A stretch of DNA of 64,000 nt from Tropicimonas sp033101155 (GCF_033101155.1 NZ_JAWMPX010000018.1:41721-105720), one strand, 5' to 3'; positions 1 through 8,253 are shown, counted from the stretch's first letter. Notes: generated by a model from the letters alone, not told the origin. Numbers and translations: made by a program.

Positions 1-66
1 CTGTCGCAAGGCCAAGGGATGAGAAAGGTCTGCGGAGTGTCATGGCGCATCCTTGGAGACTGAGGG

Positions 67-1233
67 TTAGGGCGGCGAGGTACGTTCCTCACGTCGGTCC
101 GTGAGGTGAAGTGTCCGGGTCGGGTAGGCGAGTTCCGTACCGGCCTCTCGAAGGGCGCGGCGCAACGCGGAGACGAGACGACCGGAGGCCTCGAGATAGG
201 GTTGGTAGTCCTTGGTCTGCGTGAAGCCCTGGACGCGGATCTCGATGGCGCTGTCGGACAGGCCGAAGGGGATGACACGCAGGGGAAAGCCCTCAGCTGT
301 GACGAAATCGCCGCTTTCGCGCATGTGCCGGAGCAGCGCCTCGCAAACCGCTTCGAGCTGCGCATCGGTCGCGTCCCGCACCAGGCCGATGGTCCAGGAG
401 ATCCGGCGGTGATCCATGCGGCTCTTGTTGAGGACGATCGCGTTGGAAAGCTCGCTGTTGGGCACATAATGGGGGACGTGGTCGAAGCCCATGACGGTCG
501 TGGAGCGGACATCGACCCGGGTCACGGTGCCCTCTACGCCGCCCTGCACGGCGATCCAGTCGCCGGTTTCGAACCGCTTCTCGCTCATGTTGTTCATGCC
601 GGCGATCAGGTTGCGGATGAAATCCTGCGAGGCGATGGCAAGGCCGGCGCCAAGTACCCCGACGCCGGTCAGGGCATTGGAGATATCGATGTTCCAGACC
701 TCGAGAAACGCCGTGATCGACATCAACACGACGACGAACTGGCCCAGCCGCACCATCCAGGAGGTATCCAGCCGGACCCCGGTGATCTTGTCTGGGCCGA
801 TAAGGCCAATCATCGGTTCGACCAACCGATACCAGGCCGCGAAAATCGCCAGAACAAGCACAGAAATCAGGACTTTTCGAAAGAAACCGCCAGCGAATTC
901 CGGCGGCGACAGGGTTTCGAGGGTCAGGAGCAGAGAGCCGGCGACCAGCAGGATGCGCATGAACTTTCCGGCCTCTTCCTCCATCTCGTCCGTCATCGTG
1001 ATCGAGATGCTCGACATGAGCCAGCGCACAAGGCGCAAGGCGGCCGAGGCGAGGGGGCTCCGAAACAAGATGACCAGCACACAGAGCCCGACGAAGGCGG
1101 CGGCGGTTTCCGGGTCTATGCGTTCCATCCAGGTTCGGAATGGCGTGGTGAGACTGTTGATGAGGTCTGAAAGCTGCAAGGTATCCAAGTCGAGCCCCGT
1201 TCGTGGTTGGTACGGCCCCTGTCCGGGCCGCAC
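67..1233 (-). CDS. Mechanosensitive ion channel, MscS family
   Basis: A small-conductance mechanosensitive channel of the inner membrane, which opens on membrane tension to release solutes during osmotic downshock. Several hydrophobic segments fill residues 45-200, including a segment near 45-65 and others around 90-150. They are followed by the Gly/Ala-rich pore helix (VGVLGAGLAIASQDFIRNL, about 190-208) and the MscS beta domain (RFETGDWIAVQGGVEGTV, about 218-235). The length (388 aa) is slightly above the 286 aa of E. coli MscS because of extra N-terminal segments. The start is a GTG; ATG at residue 36 is an alternative. It lies 9 bp downstream of the DUF1269 gene on the same strand, so the two are probably co-transcribed as an envelope-stress pair. 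Family assignment is firm; gating properties cannot be read from sequence. Confidence 0.9.
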   Translation of the reverse strand: MRPGQGPYQPRTGLDLDTLQLSDLINSLTTPFRTWMERIDPETAAAFVGLCVLVILFRSPLASAALRLVRWLMSSISITMTDEMEEEAGKFMRILLVAGSLLLTLETLSPPEFAGGFFRKVLISVLVLAIFAAWYRLVEPMIGLIGPDKITGVRLDTSWMVRLGQFVVVLMSITAFLEVWNIDISNALTGVGVLGAGLAIASQDFIRNLIAGMNNMSEKRFETGDWIAVQGGVEGTVTRVDVRSTTVMGFDHVPHYVPNSELSNAIVLNKSRMDHRRISWTIGLVRDATDAQLEAVCEALLRHMRESGDFVTAEGFPLRVIPFGLSDSAIEIRVQGFTQTKDYQPYLEASGRLVSALRRALREAGTELAYPTRTLHLTDRREERTSPP

Positions 1234-1242
1234 CCAACCGTG

Positions 1243-2100
1243 TTACAGGAGAGCGTCTGCCGCAAGGCTCGAGGCCTTTTGCAACTTGGCCTTGCGCTCG
1301 TGATAGTCTGTGGTCAGCTCCGCCTTGCGCTTCTGGAACCTGGTTTTCGTATTGCCGACGGCGGTCTGGATCTGATCGTCCAGCGCATCAACGCGGGCTT
1401 CGAACTCCGCATCCAGCTGGTCCATGCGCTTGTCGATCTTCTCGTTGGTTTCCTGGATCTTAGCCTTGGTGTTGTCGATTTTCTCGTTGATGTTGTCGGC
1501 CATCTCGTCGACGGCCTGCTCCATCTCAGCATCAAGCTCGTCGAGTTCCCGATTGAGCTCGTTCATCTCGGCGGCAATCTGGTCGTCCTCGACGTCAATG
1601 CGAGGCTTGCGATAGACGATGCCGCCAAGCTCCTTCATCTTCACGTCGAGCGGGGTGCTCCAGACCTCGTCGATGGAGGCCACAAGGCAGCTCTTGCCCG
1701 GGACAAGCTCGGTCGAGACCATATCGACAACGCCGGCATCGATCCCCGAGACCCACAGGTCACGGTACATTCCCATGAGGCCGCCTGACATGGAGCCCAC
1801 GACCATCCCGGTGCTGGCAGCCGTGGCGGCGGCGGCGGTCCCGGCGACCGCTGCGCCGGCGGCAACGGCAGCGGGCCCGGCCAGGACGCCGACCATCGCC
1901 CCCATCAGCGCGCCGAAGGCGGTGCCGATCGGACCTTCGTCTTCGGACTTTTTCAGAACGGCAACACCGTCGGCGTCCTTTGAAATCACGCCATGGGCAT
2001 AGATCACCAGATCGCCCTTGCGGTGTAGCTCCTTGAGGGCCTCGGTGGCCTTGTAGGCGGTGTTTTCATCGTCACAGACGACCGCAACAAACTTGTCCAT
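1243..2100 (-). CDS. DUF1269-type membrane-associated protein with long C-terminal coiled coil
   Basis: The N-terminal half (residues 1-140) looks like DUF1269. It has an opening FVAVVCDDENTAYKATEALKE strand-helix and a KSEDEGPIGTAFGALMGAMVG segment, followed by a Gly/Ala-rich glycine-zipper stretch (about 75-110) that may insert in a membrane. The C-terminal half (about 165-275) is almost entirely charged heptads (MNELNRELDELDAEMEQAV and onward), predicting a long coiled coil. DUF1269 proteins are usually about 160-180 aa, so the 285 aa length reflects this added coiled coil. Function is unknown. The gene sits just upstream of the MscS channel on the same strand, suggesting a membrane or osmotic stress role. 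Start ATG is preceded by CAGGAGTGAATA, a good ribosome binding site. Confidence 0.8.
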   Translation of the reverse strand: MDKFVAVVCDDENTAYKATEALKELHRKGDLVIYAHGVISKDADGVAVLKKSEDEGPIGTAFGALMGAMVGVLAGPAAVAAGAAVAGTAAAATAASTGMVVGSMSGGLMGMYRDLWVSGIDAGVVDMVSTELVPGKSCLVASIDEVWSTPLDVKMKELGGIVYRKPRIDVEDDQIAAEMNELNRELDELDAEMEQAVDEMADNINEKIDNTKAKIQETNEKIDKRMDQLDAEFEARVDALDDQIQTAVGNTKTRFQKRKAELTTDYHERKAKLQKASSLAADALL

Positions 2101-2392
2101 TATTCACTCCTGGCAGGGGTTTCGCAGCAAGGCTGCTGCAACGGTTTGGCCGGGCAGCGGCCGGTTCATAGGTGAGTGCTGGGTCGCAATAGCGAGGTCC
2201 GGGATCCTTGCTCCCGGTCGCAGTCACCCGATCACCTTTTGGGGGGGTCGGATTTTGGGGGCTCTGACCTGCACGGAGCAGAAAAGCCGACCTACGACCC
2301 GGGACCGGGATCTTAGAATCATTCAAAACTGTTGTATTTTCCTGTTAATAACCCATCATTCCGGGCAAGCGTAAAACGGGAGAACCCTTAGG
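2101..2392. promoter_or_regulatory. Divergent intergenic region between DUF1269 gene and AraC-type regulator
   Basis: This 292 bp gap separates divergent genes and must hold both promoters. An AT-richer patch (about 2316-2360, including TTGTATTTTCCTGTTAATAA) stands out from the GC-rich surroundings and is the likeliest promoter zone for the regulator. Runs of G (around 2240-2247 and 2255-2260) are present. No clear operator repeat was found. Confidence 0.35.
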
Positions 2393-3427
2393 GTGTCGGA
2401 AAACGCGCAAGGCTGGGACAAAAACACACCTGGTGTCGGCGACACTCCGGTGCGGGGTGCCTTGCTGCTCGGGCCGCTGGCAAAGCTTGCGGAGAAGAAC
2501 CCCGCAGGTGCCCGTGCCGTGGTCGAAGACACAGAGGGGGCCGTTCCGGAGCTCGACGACGAGGTACTGATTAGCGCCGACACCTATCTCGACGGTCTCT
2601 CGCGGAAGGAATTCTACGCGTCAGATCCTGCGTTTACGGCGCGGACTGGACTGAACCAACACCTGACGGATATGGGGCTGTTCGGGCGTGCGGTGTACCA
2701 TTCGGAGAGCTTGTGGGATGCGCTCCAGCGCGTCCGTGATGGGCTGGAATACGTGCAGGCCGGGGCCACCGTGATCTTCGGGATGCGCAACGACCGGTGC
2801 CGGATCGAGTTTCTGAACCCCTACGGGCGCGGCGCGGAAAGCGCCCGGGACAGCCAGATAACAATGGGGTTGTTTTTCAATCTCGTTCGATTGACCCGCG
2901 GGTACAAGTCCGCGCACCCGATCATCCGGTTCCCAAGGTGCAAACCAGAGCACAAGGCACTGTTTCCCGATGCAACCCGGGTCACCTCCGCCACGCGGGG
3001 AGTTGTCGAGTTCGACGCGTTCTTGCTGCAGCGGCGATTGGAGCAGGGCGATGCAAGCCTGGCCGCAACTTTTTCCCGGGCGATGGAGAACATCGAATGC
3101 GCCGCGCCGTCCACGGTCGAGATCGTCCGGCAGCTTCAGTCTGCGGCCATCAGGGAGATGCATCGCCCGATTTCGCTGGATTACATATCGGAGATTCTCT
3201 CGAAGCCATCCCGTACTCTGCAATTCGAACTCCGGCGCAACGGGAGCAGCTTTGCCGCGCTGCGGGATGAAGCCCGCCACGATGCGGCCAGGAAGGACTT
3301 GCGGGCCGGGATTTCCGTCGAAGAGACAGCTGATCGTCTCGGCTATGCCCAGCGTCAATCTTTTTCGGAAGCGTTCTCACGGTGGGAGGGAATGGCTCCG
3401 TCCGAATATGCCTCGCGTGGACGTTAG
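2393..3427 (+). CDS. AraC-family transcriptional regulator (arabinose-binding-like N-terminal domain)
   Basis: A 344 aa regulator. Residues about 60-230 match the N-terminal ligand domain found in OruR/ArgR-like AraC proteins (LWDALQRVRDGLEYVQAGATV, then RIEFLNPYG). The last 90 residues form the AraC double helix-turn-helix: first HTH around PISLDYISEILSKPSRTLQFELRRNG, second around ISVEETADRLGYAQRQSFSEAFSRWEGMAPSEYA, which carries the typical S/A-F-S-R-W-x-G-x-x-P-S-x-Y signature. The start codon is GTG with a weak GGGAG upstream. Its target is unknown. The adjacent DUF1269/MscS pair is divergent and the downstream arylsulfatase is broken, so either could once have been a target. The 3' end overlaps the tail of the degenerate ORF on the other strand. 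Confidence 0.85.
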   Translation: MSENAQGWDKNTPGVGDTPVRGALLLGPLAKLAEKNPAGARAVVEDTEGAVPELDDEVLISADTYLDGLSRKEFYASDPAFTARTGLNQHLTDMGLFGRAVYHSESLWDALQRVRDGLEYVQAGATVIFGMRNDRCRIEFLNPYGRGAESARDSQITMGLFFNLVRLTRGYKSAHPIIRFPRCKPEHKALFPDATRVTSATRGVVEFDAFLLQRRLEQGDASLAATFSRAMENIECAAPSTVEIVRQLQSAAIREMHRPISLDYISEILSKPSRTLQFELRRNGSSFAALRDEARHDAARKDLRAGISVEETADRLGYAQRQSFSEAFSRWEGMAPSEYASRGR

Positions 3428-3716
3428 GTTCCCTCGTCGAGCGCGATTGTGCGCAGCCGGCCGTTGAACTCGGCACAGAACACGAAGATCGCGGCCATCA
3501 GATAGAGAAAGATCAGGCTCCCCAGTCGATATTCGGCGTCTGGTAGCCCATGAGGCCGCGCGAATAGGCCGAGATGTTGGTGATCCCGATATCATCGCCC
3601 CAGATGACCAGAACATTGGGTTTGTCTTGAGCAAAGGCGAAGGTCGGCACAACAATGGCACTCAGGGCCAAAATCGCGCCCGGCCAACGGAAGAGCCGTT
3701 TGTCTTTCGAATTCAT
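3424..3716 (-). pseudogene. Truncated arylsulfatase N-terminus joined to an unrelated membrane-protein C-terminus
   Basis: On the minus strand from 3716, a signal peptide (MNSKDKRLFRWPGAILALSA... FAFAQ) is followed by DKPNVLVIWGDDIGITNISAY and GYQTPNID. This is the start of an arylsulfatase, including the first metal-binding Asp pair. The frame stops after WGA at 3513, before the catalytic C/S-x-P-x-R motif, so only about 65 of some 500 residues remain. In the next frame the sequence reads LGSLIFLYLMAAIFVFCAEFNG to a stop at 3424-3426. That piece resembles the last membrane helix of a YihY/BrkB-type protein, a weak identification. The junction looks like a deletion scar and no functional product is expected. 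The damage lies about 150 bp from the IS3 element. Confidence 0.6.
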
Positions 3717-4453
3717 GAAGTTAATCCTCTGTTGGGTCAGCCCGCTCGTTGAAACTTGGAGTGTGGCGAACTGTCATGACCCGGAGAGGTTAGAGGTGAT
3801 AAAGGTGAGACATGTCGGGAAACGCGCTACCGAAAAAAAGAACCCGGCACCGCGTATCAAGACGGGGTGTCACTGTGCCCTAATTAATCAGAATCTGGTC
3901 TAAACTGTCCGGGAGTGGAAAGAACCTGGGGGTCAAGCTGCCAGACTCCTATATGAAATCGTCAGTCGACCATCGAGAATCTGTCCAGCCCCATTTCGAT
4001 GGGCCACTTCTTGATAGGGTTTCAGGCACAGGAGGCCGCATTCCGAGTGCCTGATGCGGGCGGGTGTGGTTGTACTGCTTGAGCCAGCAGTTGTTGACGA
4101 TCTGGGCCTGCCTGGTCGTCGTGAACCATTCCACATTGAGGACTTCCCGGCGTAGCGTTCCGTCGAACCGTTCGTTGTATCCATTCTCCCATGGTGAGCC
4201 CGGATAGATCCGGATTGGCTTCACGCCGACCTTCTCAAGCCATCCCTGTGTCGCTTCCGATGCGAACTCTGGGCCGTTGTCGCTCCGGACGAACTCCGGT
4301 TTTCCGTGGCGCAGGAACAGCCCGTAGAGGACCTCCAGCACATCCTCAGAACCCATGCGGGTGCGGACTTCTACTGCCAGTGCCTGGCGGGTGTATTCGT
4401 CCAGCACCGTCAGCACCTTGTAGCTGCGGCCATCGCTGAGTTTGTCGTGACTC

Positions 4454-4493
4454 GAGCCATTGGGAGCGCCATTGGTCCGAGCGACAATGGCGA
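4454..4493 (+). repeat. Short palindromic insertion unit, copy 1 (in orfB)
   Basis: A roughly 40 bp unit with a hairpin CGCCATTG / CAATGGCG around a 10 nt loop. It matches the inverted copy at 5066-5104 at about 34 of 39 positions. Relative to a normal IS3 orfB, some 40 extra nucleotides sit between the WSVD and HDKLSDGRS codons. The excess is not a multiple of three, so the frame breaks. Confidence 0.7.
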
Positions 4494-4583
4494 GGATCAA
4501 CGCTCCACACATGGTTCGGATGTGTCGGTCGCAACCGAATGATCGAACTGTCCTCGTGGTAAAGGCGCCGCTTCTTTCGTCGG

Positions 4584-4608
4584 GGGATTGGTCCCCCGGA
4601 CCAATCCC
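4584..4608. repeat. Perfect palindrome GGGATTGGTCC / GGACCAATCCC (third insertion unit)
   Basis: An 11 bp perfect stem (4584-4594 with 4598-4608) encloses a CCC loop. It lies in about 45 bp of extra sequence that breaks orfB between its QRH and KKRRLYH parts. It shares the ATTGGTCC core with the 39-40 bp units at 4454 and 5066 but is otherwise different. Confidence 0.65.
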
Positions 4609-4909
4609 TGGTCCTCCTCAAGGTGCCGCTGTGGCTGTTGCAGCCCTTCCTCGCCCCAGAGCCGCTCCACCGTCTTGTGGTTCACGCGCCAACCCTCGAC
4701 CCGCAGCAACTCTGCAACTTTTCGATCGTAATAAGGCCCATAGCTCTTCGCCAGTCGGATCATGGCCAGCCGCAACTCATCGTCGTTCCTCGCGACGGAT
4801 CGGTACTGCATGGAACTCCGGGCAAGTCCGACCACCTTGCAGGTCCGGCGTTCGGACGTGGCGGGTTTCTGACACGTGTGAATGACGGCCTGACGAAGCT
4901 GGCTCGTCG

Positions 4910-5236
4910 TCAGGCCCTCGGCTTTAGGTGGTTCAGGCTTTCCTTGAGAATTAGCTTGTCGAGTTCCAACTCGGCCACGATCTTCTTGAGCCGAGCGTTC
5001 TCTTTCTCAAGGCAACGCGACTCCGACGGCTGAGACTTGCCCATCCCGCCGAACCGACGCCGCATTCGTCATTGTCGCTCGGACCAATGGCGCGACTATG
5101 GCTCATTGTAGTAGGTTGCGTCGTTGACACCGACCGAACGACAGGACGTCCGGACGTCATCTCCATCCGCCAGCTTCAGCTCGATCTCTCGCAGCAGTTT
5201 CAGGACGTCCTCATCCGAATACCGTTTCCGAGCCAT
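4910..5236 (-). pseudogene. IS3-family transposase orfA, interrupted
   Basis: From ATG at 5236 the frame reads MARKRYSDEDVLKLLREIEL, then RTSCRSVGVNDATYYNEP and a stop at 5096-5098. The expected continuation (a WRRRFGGMGKSQ-like helix, then a coiled coil ENARLKKIVAELELDKLIL and stop at 4910) is found downstream in a shifted frame. The interruption is the copy of a 39 bp palindromic unit at 5066-5104. The N-terminal HTH and the C-terminal leucine-zipper region are otherwise well preserved, which suggests fairly recent inactivation. Confidence 0.8.
5066..5104 (-). repeat. Short palindromic insertion unit, copy 2 (in orfA)
   Basis: Reverse-complement copy of the unit at 4454-4493, carrying the same CATTGTCGCTCGGACCAATG core. 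Read in transposase orientation it introduces the stop after ATYYNEP and shifts the frame. The motif ACAATGA occurs at both edges of the insertion, compatible with a short target duplication. Confidence 0.7.
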
Positions 5237-5568
5237 CCCTCTTCCCCCTTTCGTGGTCCAAACAATGGCCCAGTTTTAGGGGGCAGTCACACGGATTGGA
5301 TCTGAGCTTACTCTCCCTCTCCCTCTGGACCCTTTGCATCATGGTGGAAGGCCATGTCTGAGGGTTCGAACCGTGCCGGGCCCACCGAGCGGAACAAGGC
5401 AATCCCAGATCACATCTCGGCAGGCCGCTGGGGAAAACCGGACGACATTACCCGCGCTATGTGCAACCTCGACGGCGGCTTGCTGGCGCGTTGAGCTGAA
5501 GCAACGGAAAGGGCCCCATCCGGAAAGCCAGATGGGCACCGTTTCAGAGCGTCTGGAACCCACCCGTG

Positions 5569-6087
5569 TCAGGCTGTTCCCCGGACCGGACGGTTCTTGG
5601 CGATATTGAACTTCATCCCGTCCAACAGTTCTTCCAGATCCGGGCGCGCCGCGGGACCGTTCGAAATGTCGACAAGCATCAACTCGCCGTTCGGACGGAA
5701 GGCAAAGGCGCCGGGTTCGGCGAAAAGGCCCGTCGTCTCCGCATCATCAAGCGGTTCGGACACGTAGAGGCCAAGCGCGCGCATCTGTGTTTCGGTCAAG
5801 CCATGGCACAGGTCGAATTCCCAGCCGAACTCAGCCTTGTCCGCCAGGGCTTTGTCCTTGGTGTCGGCCGAGACAACCACGACATCCATGGCCTCGGCCC
5901 AGTCCGGCAGCACAGCGTTCAGCTTGTTCAGGAATCGCTTGCAGCGCGGGCAATGCCGGCCGCGATAGACAAACAGCATGGTCCAGCGGTCCTTCGGCTG
6001 ACCAACCGTGATGGTGTCTGCCCTGTCGGCAACAGCGAAGTTGAACTCGCCGAGAAGCGCGCCCACGCGGGGCTTCATGTCTGTCAT
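5569..6087 (-). CDS. Peroxiredoxin-like (AhpC/TSA-type thioredoxin-fold) protein
   Basis: A 172 aa cytoplasmic thioredoxin-fold protein. After a beta strand (WTMLFVYRGRHCPRCKRFLNKL, about residues 34-55) it carries a CPRC motif at the position of the peroxiredoxin active site. It then continues with VVVSADTKDKALADKAEFGW and an AFAFRPNGELMLVDISNGP segment, as in AhpC/TSA redoxins. It probably reduces peroxides or disulfides; substrate unknown. It is the last gene of the minus-strand rhamnose operon, 44 bp after rhaD, with no clear terminator between, so it may be co-transcribed. No link between this family and rhamnose metabolism is established, and it could have its own promoter in the gap. 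Confidence 0.8.
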   Translation of the reverse strand: MTDMKPRVGALLGEFNFAVADRADTITVGQPKDRWTMLFVYRGRHCPRCKRFLNKLNAVLPDWAEAMDVVVVSADTKDKALADKAEFGWEFDLCHGLTETQMRALGLYVSEPLDDAETTGLFAEPGAFAFRPNGELMLVDISNGPAARPDLEELLDGMKFNIAKNRPVRGTA

Positions 6088-6131
6088 TTGGTCTTCCTAT
6101 AACCTGCGGGCGGGGTTTCCGGCCTAAGGGA

Positions 6132-6995
6132 TCAAGATTTACTGTCCTCACCGCCCTGGTCAAGGAAAGCCGGCTCGGACACCATGATGTGACCGAACTT
6201 GTCACACAGCTCCCTGAGCAGGCTCGGCTCGATCCCACGCTGCGGACCACCGGCGGACAGAACACGCCGCTGAATTGCAGCGGCTTTCTCGATCGTTTCG
6301 ACCAGCGCGAATACCTTGTCGGGGCTCTCTTCGGACGCAAAGATCCCGTGATGGCTCCAGGAGATGATGCGGCTGTTGCGCAACTCCACGGCGGACGCCT
6401 CGGCGATGGAGACCGTGCCGGGCAGCAGCGGCGGCACAACGCGCACCCCATCGGGGAAGATCACGATGCATTCCGGCATCTTCTGCCAAAGCGCCATGCT
6501 CAGCTCGCGCGAGTCGAGCGGCATCAGGAAGCTGAGCGCGATGAATTCCGGCACGTGGCAATGCAGGATCACCCGCTCGCGCCCGCCCGAAACCTCCTTG
6601 CGGATGGCATGGCCGACAAGGTGGGTGGCGAATTCCGAGGTCGGCCGTCCACCCATGGCAAAGCCCCAGACGGTGCGATAGGCGGTGCCGCCCTCGACGA
6701 TCTGGATGATGCCGAAAACTTCGTCGGGATGTGCCAGCGCGTGGCGGAAGAACTGCCCCGAGCCGGTCATCAGGAAGTAGTCGCCATCGAGGCTCGGCTG
6801 CGCCTGATCAAGCGGCAGCGGGTCTGTCGGGCGCGCCTTGGGGAAGCGGCGGCGCAGGATCGCCTCGATCTCGTCGGTCGGCAGGCGCCAGCTGAAATTG
6901 CCGCCATTCGCCTCGTTCCAGCCCATATTCCAGCAGAGCTGGACGAAGGGGGCGGCCTCTTCGACGAAGGAGATTGCGTGGGTGAATTCGGGCAT
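6132..6995 (-). CDS. rhaD: Rhamnulose-1-phosphate aldolase, class II (E. coli RhaD type)
   Basis: Cleaves L-rhamnulose 1-phosphate into dihydroxyacetone phosphate and L-lactaldehyde. The 287 aa length is close to the 274 aa of E. coli RhaD. Class II aldolase features are visible: NEANGGNFSWRL (about 27-38) for the phosphate-binding region, TGSGQFFRH (about 77-85), and HCHVPEFIAL (about 144-153) with zinc-ligand histidines. SWSHHGIFA (about 212-220) supplies another. The start ATG is preceded by AAGGAGG at 6 nt. It follows rhaA by 10 bp in the same operon. The locus also encodes a bifunctional aldolase/dehydrogenase on the other strand, so two enzymes can perform this step. Confidence 0.9.
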   Translation of the reverse strand: MPEFTHAISFVEEAAPFVQLCWNMGWNEANGGNFSWRLPTDEIEAILRRRFPKARPTDPLPLDQAQPSLDGDYFLMTGSGQFFRHALAHPDEVFGIIQIVEGGTAYRTVWGFAMGGRPTSEFATHLVGHAIRKEVSGGRERVILHCHVPEFIALSFLMPLDSRELSMALWQKMPECIVIFPDGVRVVPPLLPGTVSIAEASAVELRNSRIISWSHHGIFASEESPDKVFALVETIEKAAAIQRRVLSAGGPQRGIEPSLLRELCDKFGHIMVSEPAFLDQGGEDSKS

Positions 6996-7005
6996 CTCGC
7001 CCTCC

Positions 7006-8253
7006 TTATATCCGGTCGGCCACGGAGGCCTGATAGGTGTTGAGTGTGTTCAGAAGCGTCACGCCGCTCGGCACGGACTGACGCTCGCAGAAGGTCTCCC
7101 AGACCGCGCCATAGGGCAGGTCCTTGAGCTCTTCGGTCAGGATGAAACGATCGGAGAAGTTCAGTTCGGCCTCCTTGGCCTGCAACATCTCGACCGGCTG
7201 CAGCAGCGCGCGCATCAGCGCCTTTTGCATGTTGCGCGTGCCGACGACCCAGGCCGCGGTGCGGCTGATCGTGGCGTCGAAGAAATCGAGCCCGATATGG
7301 GTGCGCCCGAGCAGATCGCCGAAAACCAATTCCTGCGCCATCGCGAGGATATCGTCATTGAGCAGGATCACATGGTCACTGTCCCACCGCATCGGGCGGC
7401 TGACATGGAGCAGGATCTCGTCGACCGAGAGCGACACGGCGGAAAGCTTGTCGGCGATGCTTTCCGTGGGGTGGAAATGGCCCATATCGAGGCAAAGCAG
7501 CGTGCCCTTGCGGATGGAATAGCCAAGGTAGAACTCGTGGCTTCCCACGGTACAAGCCTCGACGCCCAGTCCGAAGAGCTTGCTCTCCACCGCATCCAGA
7601 AGCTGTGCCTTGGCGAAACGCTTCTCCAGCATCACGTCGAGCGAGGCCTCCAGCCGCTCCCGCGCTGCCATGCGGTTCACGGGGATGTCCTTGTACCCAT
7701 CCGGCACCCAGATGTTGTTGACGCAGGCGCTACCCAGTTCCTGCCCGATCTTTGCTGCGATCTCGCGGCAGATCTGGCCATGGCGGATCCAGAAATCGCG
7801 AATGCCCTTGTCGGGATGCGACAGGGTCAGGTTGTCGTCGGCCTTGGGATGGGCAAAGAAGGTCGGGTTGAAGTCGAGCCCGAGGCCGTTTTCCTTCGCC
7901 CAGTCAACCCAGGGCGCGAAATGCTTGTATTCCAGCGCGTCGCGTTCCGGGGTCTCGTCACTGTCGAGATAGCTGGCATGGAGGTTCAGCCGATGCTTGC
8001 CGGGAATGTTGGCATAGGCAAACTCGAGATCGGCGCGCAGCTCGTCGGGGGTGCGGGCCCGGCCCGGATAGTCGCCGGTGGCCTGGATGCCGCCACCGCT
8101 GCCCGCGGTCACGCCTTCGAAACCCACGACATCGTCGCCCTGCCAGCAATGGACCGAGATCGGGATCTCTGCCAGTCGGTCCAGCGCGGCCTCTGTATCG
8201 ACGCCCCACTGCGCGAAAACCTCTTGTGCGGCGGTATAATCGGGACGGGTCAT
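7006..8253 (-). CDS. rhaA: L-rhamnose isomerase (E. coli RhaA type)
   Basis: Converts L-rhamnose to L-rhamnulose, the first catabolic step. The 415 aa protein matches the E. coli RhaA type (419 aa): PISVHCWQGDDVVGFE (about 31-46), LNLHASYLDSDETPERD, DFNPTFFAHPKADDNLTLSHPD (about 130-152), LCLDMGHFHPTE and GLDFFDATISR, which hold the metal-binding Glu, Asp and His residues of the TIM barrel. A ribosome binding site (AAGGA) lies 8 nt before the ATG. It is separated by 17 bp from rhaK and 10 bp from rhaD. Many Alphaproteobacteria instead use the unrelated-subfamily RhaI isomerase, so this locus combines an enteric-type isomerase with a rhizobial-type transporter. Confidence 0.93.
   Translation of the reverse strand: MTRPDYTAAQEVFAQWGVDTEAALDRLAEIPISVHCWQGDDVVGFEGVTAGSGGGIQATGDYPGRARTPDELRADLEFAYANIPGKHRLNLHASYLDSDETPERDALEYKHFAPWVDWAKENGLGLDFNPTFFAHPKADDNLTLSHPDKGIRDFWIRHGQICREIAAKIGQELGSACVNNIWVPDGYKDIPVNRMAARERLEASLDVMLEKRFAKAQLLDAVESKLFGLGVEACTVGSHEFYLGYSIRKGTLLCLDMGHFHPTESIADKLSAVSLSVDEILLHVSRPMRWDSDHVILLNDDILAMAQELVFGDLLGRTHIGLDFFDATISRTAAWVVGTRNMQKALMRALLQPVEMLQAKEAELNFSDRFILTEELKDLPYGAVWETFCERQSVPSGVTLLNTLNTYQASVADRI

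Larger units (their letters stand above)
3949..4912 (-). pseudogene. IS3-family transposase orfB, frame-broken
   Basis: Pieces of one DDE transposase lie in three frames. The first (from about 4912) has RSSMQYRSVARNDDELR and the HTH_21-like SYGPYYDRKVAELLRVEGW. The second contains KKRRLYHEDSSIIRLRPTH and NHVWSVD. The third holds LTVLDEYTRQALAVEV, VRSDNGPEF and GYNERFDGTLRREVLN, giving the D and E of the DDE triad. The frame changes coincide with two short palindromic insertions: one near 4575-4620 between the QRH and KKRR parts, one at 4454-4493 right after the first catalytic Asp of NHVWSVD. Without them the sequence would read as a continuous orfB, so the breaks are insertions, not random decay. 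Confidence 0.85.
3868..5291 (-). mobile_element. Decayed IS3-family insertion sequence, about 1.42 kb
   Basis: The element carries an orfA (HTH and leucine-zipper protein) and an orfB (DDE integrase) on the minus strand. Candidate terminal inverted repeats are TGTCACTGTGCCCTAA at 3868 and, read from the other end, TGTGACTGCCCCCTAA ending at 5291. They match at 13 of 16 positions. Size and gene order fit IS3 family elements (usually 1.2-1.5 kb). Both reading frames are broken, orfA by one insertion and orfB by two short palindromic insertions, so the element cannot supply its own transposase. A target-site duplication could not be identified confidently. The ends are approximate. Confidence 0.8.

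Noticed and set aside
5340..5400. tRNA-like TTCGAA motif near 5370
   Set aside because: Flanking bases do not pair into a T arm and no acceptor or anticodon stem can be folded.
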